Assembly (NCBI GenBank): GCA_016286055.1
Contig: JAEERW010000003.1
Coordinates: 186,001-250,000, forward strand
Source of the DNA: Bacteroidales bacterium
Lineage (GTDB): Bacteria > Bacteroidota > Bacteroidia > Bacteroidales > UBA3824
DNA length: 64,000 nt
Direction of reading: 5' to 3'
In this document: positions 34,490 to 43,290 of the stretch, in pieces
Numbering within the stretch: position 1 is the first letter of the stretch
Layout: every line of letters begins with the position of its first letter
Program-made: the position numbers and the translations under genes
The notes under the pieces: model-generated
What the model was told of the DNA's origin: nothing
Seen by the model: only the letters and a program-made list of their open reading frames with translations
Databases searched by the model: none

Positions 34490-35138
34490 GTTTTTGTGGT
34501 TTTGTTTCTTAGATTACAAAAGTAACGGTGATATATTTTATTATTACCACGGGAAAATCGGTGTATACAACATCTTTGCCAAACATTTTGAGTACTATTG
34601 TATACATAAATCACTGATAATCTTGTAAATAACTCTTGTCTACTAAATGCTAAAATCCTTATTTTTAATCACTTAAATACCTTAAATAATTAAAAAAATA
34701 AGCAACATTGGCTTATTTTTTGTCGTATATATAGTACGAAGAACATAACCAAAAGAGAATAAGTTATTTGTTCGCTACCCGGTTAGATGCTATTTATACA
34801 TTACATATCGCTATGTTTAACGGACAAAAATAAAGTAGCCTTACTTTAAATAAACGCTGTAAATGCTTGGGTATTAACAACTTACGACTATTTTTCAGGT
34901 TTAAAAACACGGATTTTTAACAATTTCTTAACAAATAGCCAAAAATAATTAATCTTTTACTTTATATAACTATACTTAAAGTATTGGTTTTGTGATTGTT
35001 AGGATATTCAAAACTTATTTTCCAAAATCCCTTAACACAATTAATATTCCTGATTACACAATAAAATACACGGTGATAAATTATTATCACTCTGTAAAAT
35101 CTCCCCGATTTGCTGATAAAAATAGGATAATTCTTTAT

Positions 35139-35165
35139 AGTTTACAAATGTAACAATTGTAAACT
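35139..35165. promoter_or_regulatory. perfect dyad, operator candidate 2
   Basis: AGTTTACAA and TTGTAAACT arms around a nine-base centre, followed 25 bases later by TACTTTTG (35191-35198), a possible -7 box reading right into gene-free DNA. Confidence 0.68.
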
Positions 35166-36241
35166 TTTTAGGGAGGTTTGTTTTGTGGTTTACTTTTGTA
35201 TATACAAGTGTAAAATTTTAGAATATTCGACAAAAATATTCGATTTTTGATTTTGTTGTAAATGTTTTAGATTTGTAATTGTGGTTGTTTGTGATTTTGG
35301 TAATTTGTAAATCTGATTTTTGTTTTGTTGGCTACTGATTTTTGCGTGTACTTTTGTGATTTTTTATTTTTGGTTTACATTTTTTGAGAGTTTCATTTCG
35401 TATTCACTTATCTATCTAATTAACAAAATTCATTTTTACAAATCTGTGATTTTTCCGGAGGGATTTTTTTCAAGAGTGATTTTTCATCAAGTCATTTTTG
35501 GGGCTGATGTTTTTTGGTCAGTTAATTTTCGGACGGAAGATTTTGGGTTGATGATTTTTGGGGTGGAGCATTCCTCCTCTGCGAAGTCCCCAAACTGAGA
35601 CTTGGTAAAGTTTGCTTATTATCTATTCTTATTTATAATCTTTATGGTTGAGAAGTTATACTAATCTTTACATCATTCTATAACATTTCTTCTGTATATA
35701 TATAACTATTTATATATCAGTTATTTACATAACCAATTCAGATTATCTCTACTGATGTTTGCTCTATCTCCCTGAAAATGATATGTTATACTTAATTACT
35801 TGATTATCAGCGTATTTATGTCCGTTATTTATAGTTTTTTATCTCGATTTCTTTGATTTGTTGCCTATAAGGGTAGGATAGGGGCAAATCCGTTCAATTT
35901 ATTTTGAGTTATGCTTCAAACTGTACGAATTGGTTTTTTCGCCTTATTCATTGATTATAGATATGACATTTTGTCAGTTTTTTCTCATGCTTGCGAAGGT
36001 TCCGAAGGTTTTGCCATATATGCTACTTTTTTGTTGTTTAATTACTGTTTAATGTTTATATAAAAACCTTAAACAATGATTTCGCATTTAATTTATATTA
36101 TTGAAATGTGGCGAGTTATGAAAAAGCCATGTTTTGCTTATAAAGAATCCCTCTTTGCTACTAATGATTTTGGGTTTAGAGTATGGGTGTATTCGCCAAT
36201 CGGAGTTGATTGACGTTATAAAATTTTATCACTGCGTATGA

Positions 36242-36865
36242 TTAGTAGTTTTCGGTGATTTCAGTTATTTTGCCTTTGCCGTCTCTTGAACGTCGGTTTG
36301 CGATTTTGATTCTAAGTTCTATTTTGCGAAACCAACGTTTTGGAATCAAGTCGGTATGTCCGGGAACGTTGCCCCTCTTATCCAAACGGCGTTTTTTTAC
36401 CAGAGCCGAAAATGCTGATTGAGCCACGTCGATGCACGATTGTCCCGGACCTATGATGCCGTAAACAATTGCCGAGGCAGTGTTTTTAGCGGCGAAGAGC
36501 ACGGCAGAATCCTCTTCGGCTGTGGTTTTGATGCGTTTGAATTGGCGGTATCGGTGGCGTTCGTTGGGATTGATTTCGCAGGCGCGGCGGATGGCACGTT
36601 TTAGTCCGCGGATTCTGAGTCCCGCCTCGTCGGTGATGACAGTGCCTGTATCGGCGTTGGTATTGATGCCCCAAGGTGTTGGCACAGTGCCCGTTCCGTT
36701 GATCGACACGTAGTGCCAACCGGTGATTTCGTTTCCTACAAGAACCGCTATGTGCCCCTGACGAAACGCCGCATCGTCGTCTAAAATAAAGATGATATCG
36801 GTGCTTTTGCCCATTCCCGTCAATGCGAGCAACAATAATATAAGTGTGGTTGCAATTCGTTTCAT
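36242..36865 (-). CDS. secreted papain-fold-like protein
   Basis: 207 residues from MKRIATTLILLLLALTGMG, a signal peptide. QGHIAVLVGNEITGWHYVSING near residue 35 and a later QSCIDVAQSAFSAL near 155 give a His-then-Cys order, as in permuted NlpC/P60 or YiiX-like papain folds. The assignment rests on these motifs only. The C-terminus is very basic. Possible roles in cell-wall or lipid amide hydrolysis are inference. Confidence 0.65.
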   Translation of the reverse strand: MKRIATTLILLLLALTGMGKSTDIIFILDDDAAFRQGHIAVLVGNEITGWHYVSINGTGTVPTPWGINTNADTGTVITDEAGLRIRGLKRAIRRACEINPNERHRYRQFKRIKTTAEEDSAVLFAAKNTASAIVYGIIGPGQSCIDVAQSAFSALVKKRRLDKRGNVPGHTDLIPKRWFRKIELRIKIANRRSRDGKGKITEITENY

Positions 36866-36956
36866 TTCTGTTTTTTCCACTAATATACGGCTGCGAAACA
36901 CGTTTTGCAACATTTATCCTGATTTTCAGACCCATTGGTGGGATATTGCATTTTTT

Positions 36957-36964
36957 GGGGGGGG
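36957..36964 (+). repeat. G8 homopolymer in an intergenic region
   Basis: Eight consecutive Gs between the divergent papain-like and esterase genes. Such tracts are prone to slippage; no gene is directly in frame here. Confidence 0.7.
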
Positions 36965-37120
36965 ATTTGGATTAATTATTATTTCTCAATCAAGGTTAAT
37001 ATCGTCTATATTAATCCCCCATATTTACAAAACCGATTAAAAAAATTCTTAAAATTTTGTTCGTATTCCGATAATTTGTCGCATATTTGCATTGTGGCAT
37101 ATTGTAAGATTTTTACACCA

Positions 37121-37951
37121 ATGAAGACACTATATTATATATCACTCTTAATGTTTATGCTGAGTATGCCGTTGCTATCGCAGGCGCAGCATTATTATGT
37201 TGTAAACTCGCGCGGGGTGATGCCAAATGATACTGTAATGACTTTTGTGCCAAAGGATTACAGCGTGGAATGCGGACGACAGTTTCCGGCTGTAATTTTG
37301 CTCAACGGTTTTGGGGGCAACTACCGTCAGTGGAGTAGGGTGGCAGATTTGCAACTTTACGCCGACGAGTACGGTATGATACTGATTTGTCCCGACGGAT
37401 TTTCTGATTCGTGGTATATCGACAGCCCTATCGACAGCACTGCCCGTTACGCCACATTTTTTAGAGAAGAAATTTTGCCATCGATGTTCCGCCATTTTAA
37501 TATCGACAGTTGTAACCTTTTTATCACTGGACTTAGCATGGGCGGACACGGTGCGTTGACATTATATATGCAAAATCCCGAAAGGTTTAGAGCGGCAGGT
37601 TCGATGAGCGGCGTGATGCATCTCAGGTCGTCGTCGGTGAGCGGAAGCATTGCCAAAAAGATTGGTCCTAAGACACCCGACAACGACAATTGGGAGCGTT
37701 ATTCCGTTTTGTACAACACCGAACTTTTAAAGGCCGCCGGTAAACCCATTATTGTAAACTGCGGTTCCGAAGATTATTTGGTAAAAGTAAACCGTCAGTT
37801 GGCAGCCAAATGCAAAGAACAGAATATCAACATAGTATATTCCGAATCGCCCGGCAAACACGAGCGTGACTATTGGAAACGCACCCTGCCCGGACAACTT
37901 ATGTATTTTCGTCAATTTGTAAACAAACCAGAATTCAATGAAAATAAATAG
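37121..37951 (+). CDS. secreted putative esterase (PF00756 type)
   Basis: 276 residues from MKTLYYISLLMFMLSMPLLSQAQ, with the signal peptide cut after AQ. An alpha/beta-hydrolase of the Esterase D/antigen 85/feruloyl esterase type: FPAVILLNGFGGNYRQWS, GMILICPDGFSDSW, and the nucleophile elbow FITGLSMGGHGALTL with Ser near residue 141. A histidine near the end (GKHERDYW) completes a triad. A periplasmic carbohydrate or thioester esterase is likely; the substrate is unknown. The end overlaps engB by 14 bases. Confidence 0.87.
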   Translation: MKTLYYISLLMFMLSMPLLSQAQHYYVVNSRGVMPNDTVMTFVPKDYSVECGRQFPAVILLNGFGGNYRQWSRVADLQLYADEYGMILICPDGFSDSWYIDSPIDSTARYATFFREEILPSMFRHFNIDSCNLFITGLSMGGHGALTLYMQNPERFRAAGSMSGVMHLRSSSVSGSIAKKIGPKTPDNDNWERYSVLYNTELLKAAGKPIIVNCGSEDYLVKVNRQLAAKCKEQNINIVYSESPGKHERDYWKRTLPGQLMYFRQFVNKPEFNENK

Positions 37952-38591
37952 CGCAGAATTTGTAATGAGCAACACTGATTTTAAGAAATGTCCCGCTCCC
38001 GACATGCCTGAATACGCATTTGTGGGCAGGAGCAATGTGGGCAAATCGTCGCTCATTAACATGATTTGCGGCAATCGCAGTCTTGCAAAAACATCAGCCA
38101 CTCCCGGTAAAACTCAGTTAATCAATCATTTCCTTATCAACAAAGAGTGGTATCTTGTTGACCTTCCCGGATATGGATACGCCAAAACGGGCAACAAACT
38201 TATATCGCAGTGGAACAAGTTTACAACAAACTACCTACTGCACCGCGAAAACCTTATGTGCACCTTTATATTAATAGACATAAGGCACGACCCGCAACGC
38301 ATCGACGTAGAGTTTATGGAGCGTATGGCCACCAACGGCGTTCCGTTTGTAATAGCGTTTACCAAAGCCGACAAAATTGGCAAAACCATCGTGCAGCGCA
38401 ACATAAGCAACTATTTTAAGCAAATGCGCGAAACTTGGGAAGAATTGCCGCAGTATTTTGTAACCTCTGCCACCGAAAAACGCGGAGCCGAAGAGATTCT
38501 CACCTTTGTGGAGGATACCAACAAACTATTTGTGCCTCCCTCTAACCCTCAACCCAACAAGAAATTTAATATCAAAAACATAATAGAATAA
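37938..38591 (+). CDS. engB: ribosome biogenesis GTPase EngB (YsxC/YihA)
   Basis: 217 residues. An essential-type GTPase acting in 50S assembly. G1 GRSNVGKSS near residue 30, G2 with TSATPGKTQ, G3 VDLPGYGYAK near 73, G4 TKADK near 142 and G5 SATEK near 175. Length and motif spacing match the family. It overlaps the esterase gene and is followed after three bases by paaK. Confidence 0.93.
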   Translation: MKINSAEFVMSNTDFKKCPAPDMPEYAFVGRSNVGKSSLINMICGNRSLAKTSATPGKTQLINHFLINKEWYLVDLPGYGYAKTGNKLISQWNKFTTNYLLHRENLMCTFILIDIRHDPQRIDVEFMERMATNGVPFVIAFTKADKIGKTIVQRNISNYFKQMRETWEELPQYFVTSATEKRGAEEILTFVEDTNKLFVPPSNPQPNKKFNIKNIIE

Positions 38592-38594
38592 ATC

Positions 38595-39899
38595 ATGATT
38601 TGGAACGAAACCATAGAATGTGCCTCGCGCGAATACCTTAGCGAGTTGCAATCTAAACGTTTGCGCGACTGCGTAAACCGAGTATATCACAACGTACCCT
38701 ATTACCGCAAGCGTATGCAAGAGGCGGGTCTTCTTCCGGGTGACATCCGCACCATCGACGACCTCAAAAAACTACCTTTCACCTACAAGCAAGACCTCCG
38801 CGATAATTATCCCTTTGGAGTGTTTGCAGCACCTATGAGCGAGATTGTTAGACTTCACGCATCGTCGGGTACAACAGGCCGTCCTACCGTTGTGGGACGC
38901 ACACGCAAAGACCTCGACATTTGGTCGGAATGTGTAGCCCGTTCGCTGTTTCTCAGCGGCGTGTCAAACAAGGACATCGTGCAGGTGGGCTACGGCTACG
39001 GATTGTTTACCGGCGGTCTCGGACTGCACTACGGCGTTGAGAATATCGGCGCGGCAGTGGTTCCGGCTTCGGGCGGTAACACCAAAAAGCAGATTCAGTT
39101 GATCCACGATTTCGGCACAACAGTTTTGGCGTGCACCCCGAGTTACGCGCTCTACATAGCCGACGCTATCAAAGACGCAGGACTTGATCCCGCCAAAGAC
39201 CTCAAACTCCGCGTGGGTATTTTCGGTGCTGAGCCGTGGAGCGAGGCTATGCGCAACGAGATTCAGACAAAACTCAACATCAAGGCTCACGACATCTACG
39301 GACTGAGCGAGGTGATGGGTCCCGGCGTGGCTTGCGACTGCGAATTCCAAAACGGTCTCCACGTGTGCGAGGACTATTTCTTCCCCGAAATCATCAACCC
39401 CGAAACCGGCGAGCAGTGCAAACCCGGCGAGGTGGGCGAACTTGTGTTCACATCGCTCGGCGTCGAGGGTATGCCCCTTATTCGTTACCGCACACACGAC
39501 CTTTCGCGCATAATTCCGGGCGATTGTCCTTGTGGACGTAGCACAGTGCGCATTGCCAAACTTATGGGTCGCAGCGACGATATGCTTATCATCCGTGGTG
39601 TCAACGTGTTCCCCTCGCAGGTAGAAAGCGTGCTTCTCTCTATGAGCGAAACCGAACCTCACTACATGCTTATTGTAGACCGCAAAGGCACTCTCGACAC
39701 ACTTACTATTCAAGTAGAAATACAAGAACAGTTCTTTGCCGACAACATTAAAGGCCTTCAAGCCGTAGAAAAGAAAATAAAGTCGAACCTCGAAAGCGTA
39801 CTCGGCATTTCGGTAATAGTTCAACTTGTTGAGCCCAAGACACTTCAACGTTTTGAGCAAGGCAAAGCACAACGCGTAATCGACAACAGGAAATTTTAA
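38595..39899 (+). CDS. paaK: phenylacetate-CoA ligase (PaaK)
   Basis: 434 residues of the ANL superfamily, which activates phenylacetate or related aryl acids to CoA thioesters through an adenylate. The phosphate loop is [14 protein letters not shown] near residue 93. [14 protein letters not shown] and [17 protein letters not shown] surround the substrate and adenine pocket. The C-terminal lid begins at [20 protein letters not shown]. In gut and rumen Bacteroidota a neighbouring ACT protein is usual, and here one follows after 23 bases. Such pairs are linked to aromatic amino-acid synthesis from phenylacetate, or its activation, by the ferredoxin-dependent route. Confidence 0.92.
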   Translation: MIWNETIECASREYLSELQSKRLRDCVNRVYHNVPYYRKRMQEAGLLPGDIRTIDDLKKLPFTYKQDLRDNYPFGVFAAPMSEIVRLHASSGTTGRPTVVGRTRKDLDIWSECVARSLFLSGVSNKDIVQVGYGYGLFTGGLGLHYGVENIGAAVVPASGGNTKKQIQLIHDFGTTVLACTPSYALYIADAIKDAGLDPAKDLKLRVGIFGAEPWSEAMRNEIQTKLNIKAHDIYGLSEVMGPGVACDCEFQNGLHVCEDYFFPEIINPETGEQCKPGEVGELVFTSLGVEGMPLIRYRTHDLSRIIPGDCPCGRSTVRIAKLMGRSDDMLIIRGVNVFPSQVESVLLSMSETEPHYMLIVDRKGTLDTLTIQVEIQEQFFADNIKGLQAVEKKIKSNLESVLGISVIVQLVEPKTLQRFEQGKAQRVIDNRKF

Positions 39900-39922
39900 C
39901 CAATAATAAAAGACATAACATT

Positions 39923-40348
39923 ATGAAAATAAAACAATTATCAGTTTTTCTTGAAAACAAGGCAGGCCGTTTGAGCGAAGTATCCGACATACTCGGCGGT
40001 GCAGGCATCAATATGACAGCATTTAGCGTAGCCGACACAAGCGATTTTGGTATTCTTCGCGCCATAGTTTCGCAGCCCGAAGAGGCATTGCAGTTGCTCA
40101 AAAACGCAGGATATGCCGTAAGTCTTACCGATGTAATATGTATAAAGTGTCCCAACACACCGGGCTCGCTTGCCAAAGCATTGCATGTGCTCAACGCCGG
40201 CAACGTTCAAATTGAGTATATGTACGCCTTCTCGATGGGCGAAATAGCGCAAGTGGTAATCCGTCCCGCCGACATTGCCAACTGCGAACGTGCACTTGAA
40301 ACCCACGGCATCGAACTTGTTTCATCCGACAAACTTTACACATTGTAG
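39923..40348 (+). CDS. tandem ACT-domain protein
   Basis: 141 residues with two ACT domains: residues 1-65 (KQLSVFLENKAGRLSEVSDIL) and about 70-140 (CPNTPGSLAKALHVLNAGNVQIEYMY). It binds small ligands, usually amino acids. Its fixed position after paaK suggests control or sensing for aryl-acid/amino-acid metabolism. Followed by a terminator. Confidence 0.87.
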   Translation: MKIKQLSVFLENKAGRLSEVSDILGGAGINMTAFSVADTSDFGILRAIVSQPEEALQLLKNAGYAVSLTDVICIKCPNTPGSLAKALHVLNAGNVQIEYMYAFSMGEIAQVVIRPADIANCERALETHGIELVSSDKLYTL

Positions 40349-40369
40349 CACAATTATTTAACTAAGCAT

Positions 40370-40402
40370 AACGCTGTTCTGAACAAGGACGGCGTTTTTT
40401 TT
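40370..40402 (+). terminator. intrinsic terminator of the engB-paaK-ACT operon
   Basis: AACGCTGTTC pairs with GGACGGCGTT with G-T pairs, followed by a run of eight Ts. Confidence 0.85.
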
Positions 40403-40508
40403 AGTGAGGATTAACCTGTTTTTTGCAAACTCAGAAATATTTCTCAATTTTATTTGCAGTAATCTTTTTTTGTTTTACATTTGCGAATCATTAAACATTT
40501 AAACAACC

Positions 40509-41375
40509 ATGGAAAACTATGTTCGTTTCGACTGGATGATTAAACGTTTGTTGCGCAACAAGGCAGATACCGTTGTGCTCGAAGGTTTTCTTAGTGTGCT
40601 CTTAGAACGTCAGATAACCATCACCAACATACTTGAAAGTGAGAGTAATCAAGACTATGAGTTGCAGAAATTCAATCGTGTAGACCTTCTTGTAGAGGAT
40701 GAAACCAAGGCAAAATATATCATCGAGGTTCAGAACGACCACGAAATCGACTTTTTTCAACGTATGGTTTTCGGTACGTCGAAAGTTATTGCTCAGTATA
40801 CCAAGATGGGCGAGGCTTACGGCAAAATCACCAAGGTCTATTCCATCAATATCGTTTACTTCGGTCTCGGACAAGGCAAAGGCTACGTCTACAAAGGTAC
40901 AACCACATTTACCAATATATTCGACAAAAACGATATTTTGCAACTCACCCCTAAACAGAAAGAACTCTACAAGGCTGAGGCAGTCTGCAATATTTTTCCC
41001 GAATATTACCTTTTAAAAGTAAATAACTTCGACGAATATGCCATATCACCCTTGCAGCAATGGATTTCGGTATTGAAAACCGGCGATATTCCAAAAGAGT
41101 TTACCGCCCAAGGTCTACCCGAAGCCCGCGAGTTGCTCCAATTCAACCGACTTTCCGACGAGGAGAAAATCGCCTACCGCCGTTATTTAGAGAATCTTAC
41201 ATATAAACAAAGTATGTTAGAAACAATGAATATTCTGGGTTACGACGAGGCGTTAAAAAAAGGCGAACACAACGAAAAACTTGCCACCGCCCGCCGTATG
41301 AAAGCCGAGAATATGCCTCTTGATCTTATTGCACGTATTACCAATCTCCCAATCTCCGAAATTGAAACCTTATAA
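40509..41375 (+). CDS. Rpn/PD-(D/E)XK nuclease family protein
   Basis: 288 residues of the PF12784 type (often labelled PD-(D/E)XK transposase; related to Rpn recombination-promoting nucleases). The core RVDLLVEDETKAKYIIEVQN near residue 60-80 holds D, E and the Q/N variant of the motif. FFQRMVFGTSKVIAQYT and VYSINIVYFGLG follow. The C-terminus ends in a small helical segment that looks like DNA-recognition or regulatory repeats. No insertion-sequence ends are seen. Followed by a G9 tract and a strong terminator. Confidence 0.85.
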   Translation: MENYVRFDWMIKRLLRNKADTVVLEGFLSVLLERQITITNILESESNQDYELQKFNRVDLLVEDETKAKYIIEVQNDHEIDFFQRMVFGTSKVIAQYTKMGEAYGKITKVYSINIVYFGLGQGKGYVYKGTTTFTNIFDKNDILQLTPKQKELYKAEAVCNIFPEYYLLKVNNFDEYAISPLQQWISVLKTGDIPKEFTAQGLPEARELLQFNRLSDEEKIAYRRYLENLTYKQSMLETMNILGYDEALKKGEHNEKLATARRMKAENMPLDLIARITNLPISEIETL

Positions 41376-41403
41376 TTTATAATAATATTATAAAATTTTA
41401 TAC

Positions 41404-41412
41404 GGGGGGGGG
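41404..41412 (+). repeat. G9 homopolymer downstream of the Rpn gene
   Basis: Nine Gs in an otherwise AT-rich spacer, 29 bases beyond the stop codon; slippage-prone. No coding frame crosses it. Confidence 0.75.
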
Positions 41413-41456
41413 TAAAATCACCCTCTCGTAAAAAATCTTTGTTTGATAATTATTGT

Positions 41457-41501
41457 TCCCCTGTGGAATGTCTGTTTAAGGATATTCCGCAGGGGATTTT
41501 T
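41457..41501 (+). terminator. intrinsic terminator
   Basis: TCCCCTGTGGAAT and ATTCCGCAGGGGA form a 13-bp stem with one G-T pair around a 14-base loop, followed by TTTTT. Confidence 0.9.
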
Positions 41502-41524
41502 GTTTAACTTAATTCTTAATAATA

Positions 41525-41701
41525 ATGGCTAAAGACAACAAATTATCCTTGTCGGTTATGCTGCCGATGCTGACAACTGCCAAGAAGGATTACGAAAAAC
41601 CTGATTTTCAGGTCATTCTACTTAATATTGAAGCACCGCTACTTAGCGGAAGCGGCAACACAAACGGTGTATTAAAAAATCTACCATATAAAGAAGAATA
41701 G
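41525..41701 (+). CDS. 58-residue protein in front of a lipoprotein gene
   Basis: MAKDNKLSLSVMLPML, then KKDYEKPDFQVILLNIEAPLLSGSG and a tail ending KNLPYKEE. The YEKP-type stretch followed by a hydrophobic segment and LLSGSG is seen in many short Bacteroidales proteins of unknown role that precede surface lipoprotein genes. No signal peptide. The stop codon overlaps an AGGAGG motif that lies eight bases before the next ATG, so the pair is probably coupled. Confidence 0.6.
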   Translation: MAKDNKLSLSVMLPMLTTAKKDYEKPDFQVILLNIEAPLLSGSGNTNGVLKNLPYKEE

Positions 41702-41706
41702 GAGGG
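41700..41706 (+). promoter_or_regulatory. strong Shine-Dalgarno site
   Basis: AGGAGGG lies seven bases before the ATG at 41714. Such a strong site is unusual among the genes of this window, which mostly lack one. Confidence 0.75.
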
Positions 41707-41713
41707 TAGCACT

Positions 41714-43147
41714 ATGAATAAATCATTGTTAAAAATTCTGCCATTGATAGCGGCAGTAACGATTGCAACATCTTGTAGCAAAGACGATGACACCAATGCA
41801 GCAATCAATGGTAGAGACGGTGTGCACACCGTCTCTACAACCGAAATAAATGCCATCCCCTATACCATTAAGGTAGCCACTGGCAAGAAAATATCCAAAA
41901 TTGCCTACGCTAATAGCACCGACAAACAAAGCGTAACACCTACATTTGAAGATGGAGATGTGGGCAACCTTACAATGACCATCACAGGTGATGGTATCAC
42001 CCCAAGTACCCTCACACTTGAAAAAGTAGACGGCACATTCTTTGGCACTCTTAACGTAACCGGTTCGCCTACAACCCTTACCGCTACTATCAATGTAAGC
42101 GGCGTAGACCTGCCCTACGTTTCTTCAAACAGTGAAGACCTTTTTGATGTAATGTCAAAATGTGCTCATACCTACACCGGTAAGTTCACCTACGGTACCA
42201 ACGAAGTGCAACTCACCGACCAAAATGTATATGTATCAATATCTTCGCCAATGAAAGAAATCGATCTTAACGGCGAAAAGAATGTGTACCAAATGGACAA
42301 CGGTAACCTTTACGTAGCCCTCTCCTTAGAAGATGGCAAATTCATTACCAGTCTTGCCCTCGGACTTTGCATCAAACCCGAACCCGGTACAGTATACCGT
42401 GTAACACGCCACTATCAACCCAAAGCATTCTCGGTAAGTGCAACCAAAACAGTAATATTCTCTTGTGGCAACTTACAGTATCACCCAGAATACAAGCAAT
42501 GGCGTTTTGCTCCACACCAATACAACATCTGTCATAAAGCGGGTGATAAGGTAGGTACCAATTATGAAGATTGGAAAACATGGACAGATCTATTTGGTTG
42601 GGGCGCATGGATACAAGGTCAAATAATATTGAATACATCAGAAACCCCTTCTGCTTACACTCCTGTTACTGATGAAAACAATGTCCTAACTGGGAGCCCT
42701 GCCATTAGCACCAATTGGACTACCCTCACAACCACTGAGTTTCAGTATCTGTTGGGTGACAACGATAAACGCAACAATAAATTCGGCGTTGCTCAAGTTG
42801 CTGGAATTAAAGGAATGATACTACTACCTGACGATTGGACGAAAACTCCTGACGGAGTAACGGAATTTAAACCGGGAACAAATACAAATTTTGCGTACGA
42901 GGAGCAGAATAATTATTCTGCTGAATCTTGGGCAAAGATGGAATCCGCAGGAGCGGTGTTCTTCCCCGTTGCTGGTTACCGCGAAGGTTCATCCTGTATT
43001 GTAGGCACTCAAGCACACTATCATTCATCGTTGGCATACGATGATCACCGTGTTTATCTCGTGTATTTCACTAGTCGTGCTGTCTATCCTGATTACTATT
43101 ATCACAGTGAATACGGATACTCCGTTCGTCTCGTCCGTGCCTTTTAG
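41714..43147 (+). CDS. surface lipoprotein with a FISUMP-like C-terminus
   Basis: 477 residues. The lipobox is AATIATSC with Cys near residue 21, followed by SKDDD, typical of outer-surface lipoproteins in Bacteroidota. Residues about 45-225 look like beta-sandwich domains. The C-terminal half starts AFSVSATKTVIFSCGNLQYHPEYKQWRFAPHQY and continues WTDLFGWG, LPDDW and a final aromatic YGYSVRLVRAF. This arrangement is common in secreted Bacteroidales proteins related to the fibrobacter-succinogenes major paralogous domain. A perfect palindrome is embedded in frame near residue 33-42. Confidence 0.82.
   Translation: MNKSLLKILPLIAAVTIATSCSKDDDTNAAINGRDGVHTVSTTEINAIPYTIKVATGKKISKIAYANSTDKQSVTPTFEDGDVGNLTMTITGDGITPSTLTLEKVDGTFFGTLNVTGSPTTLTATINVSGVDLPYVSSNSEDLFDVMSKCAHTYTGKFTYGTNEVQLTDQNVYVSISSPMKEIDLNGEKNVYQMDNGNLYVALSLEDGKFITSLALGLCIKPEPGTVYRVTRHYQPKAFSVSATKTVIFSCGNLQYHPEYKQWRFAPHQYNICHKAGDKVGTNYEDWKTWTDLFGWGAWIQGQIILNTSETPSAYTPVTDENNVLTGSPAISTNWTTLTTTEFQYLLGDNDKRNNKFGVAQVAGIKGMILLPDDWTKTPDGVTEFKPGTNTNFAYEEQNNYSAESWAKMESAGAVFFPVAGYREGSSCIVGTQAHYHSSLAYDDHRVYLVYFTSRAVYPDYYYHSEYGYSVRLVRAF
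41811..41838. repeat. 28-bp perfect palindrome inside the lipoprotein gene
   Basis: GTAGAGACGGTGTG and CACACCGTCTCTAC, 14-base arms without a loop. It resembles dispersed GTAGAGACG... palindromes known in several bacterial phyla. It is in frame, encoding RDGVHTVST, and sits between the charged lipoprotein linker and the first domain. Confidence 0.85.
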
Positions 43148-43171
43148 TTATTACGCAACCATTTATTTCAT

Positions 43172-43203
43172 AATTAGGGACGTGCCTTGCTGCGTCCCTA
43201 ATT
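43172..43203. terminator. hairpin after the lipoprotein gene
   Basis: AATTAGGGACG and CGTCCCTAATT form an 11-bp perfect stem around a 10-base loop, followed by a T-rich stretch. Confidence 0.75.
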
Positions 43204-43263
43204 TATTTTCCCTCGGGCATACTTTTTGTTGATTATTTATTTGCATTTTTCATAATAATGCAT

Positions 43264-43271
43264 TATATTTG
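43264..43271 (+). promoter_or_regulatory. promoter -7 box of the TPR-phosphatase gene
   Basis: TATATTTG, 20 bases before the GTG at 43291. An ATG at 43258 is upstream of this box and cannot be the start if the promoter is real. Confidence 0.65.
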
Positions 43272-43290
43272 GGAAATAAAATTTGGTACA

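Larger units (their letters stand above)
34433..36241. other. 1.8-kb AT-rich region without genes
   Basis: No convincing gene on either strand. It contains two matching perfect dyads (34464-34489 and 35139-35165), the dyad GTGATAA-ATTA-TTATCAC near 35073, a TACTTTTG box at 35191 and a G/T-rich stretch near 35455-35575 with repeated GATTTTTGGGG-like words. A decayed element, a regulatory or origin-like region or an unrecognised RNA are all possible; I see no DnaA-box cluster. Confidence 0.5.

Noticed and set aside
35320..35598. 92-codon open frame in the gene-free region
   Set aside because: It is made of low-complexity F/I/V-rich sequence from T-rich DNA, lacks a fitting promoter-to-start distance and has no recognisable motif.
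34433..36241. Replication origin in the gene-free region
   Set aside because: The DNA is AT-rich, but I see no cluster of DnaA boxes and no dnaA, dnaN or parAB genes nearby.
40509..41375. The Rpn/PF12784 protein as an insertion sequence
   Set aside because: No terminal inverted repeats and no target-site duplication are visible, and a dedicated terminator follows. The 'transposase' label of this family is historical.
43258..43290. ATG at 43258 as the start of the TPR-phosphatase
   Set aside because: A TATATTTG promoter box at 43264-43271 lies after it, and the GTG at 43291 gives a clean signal peptide.
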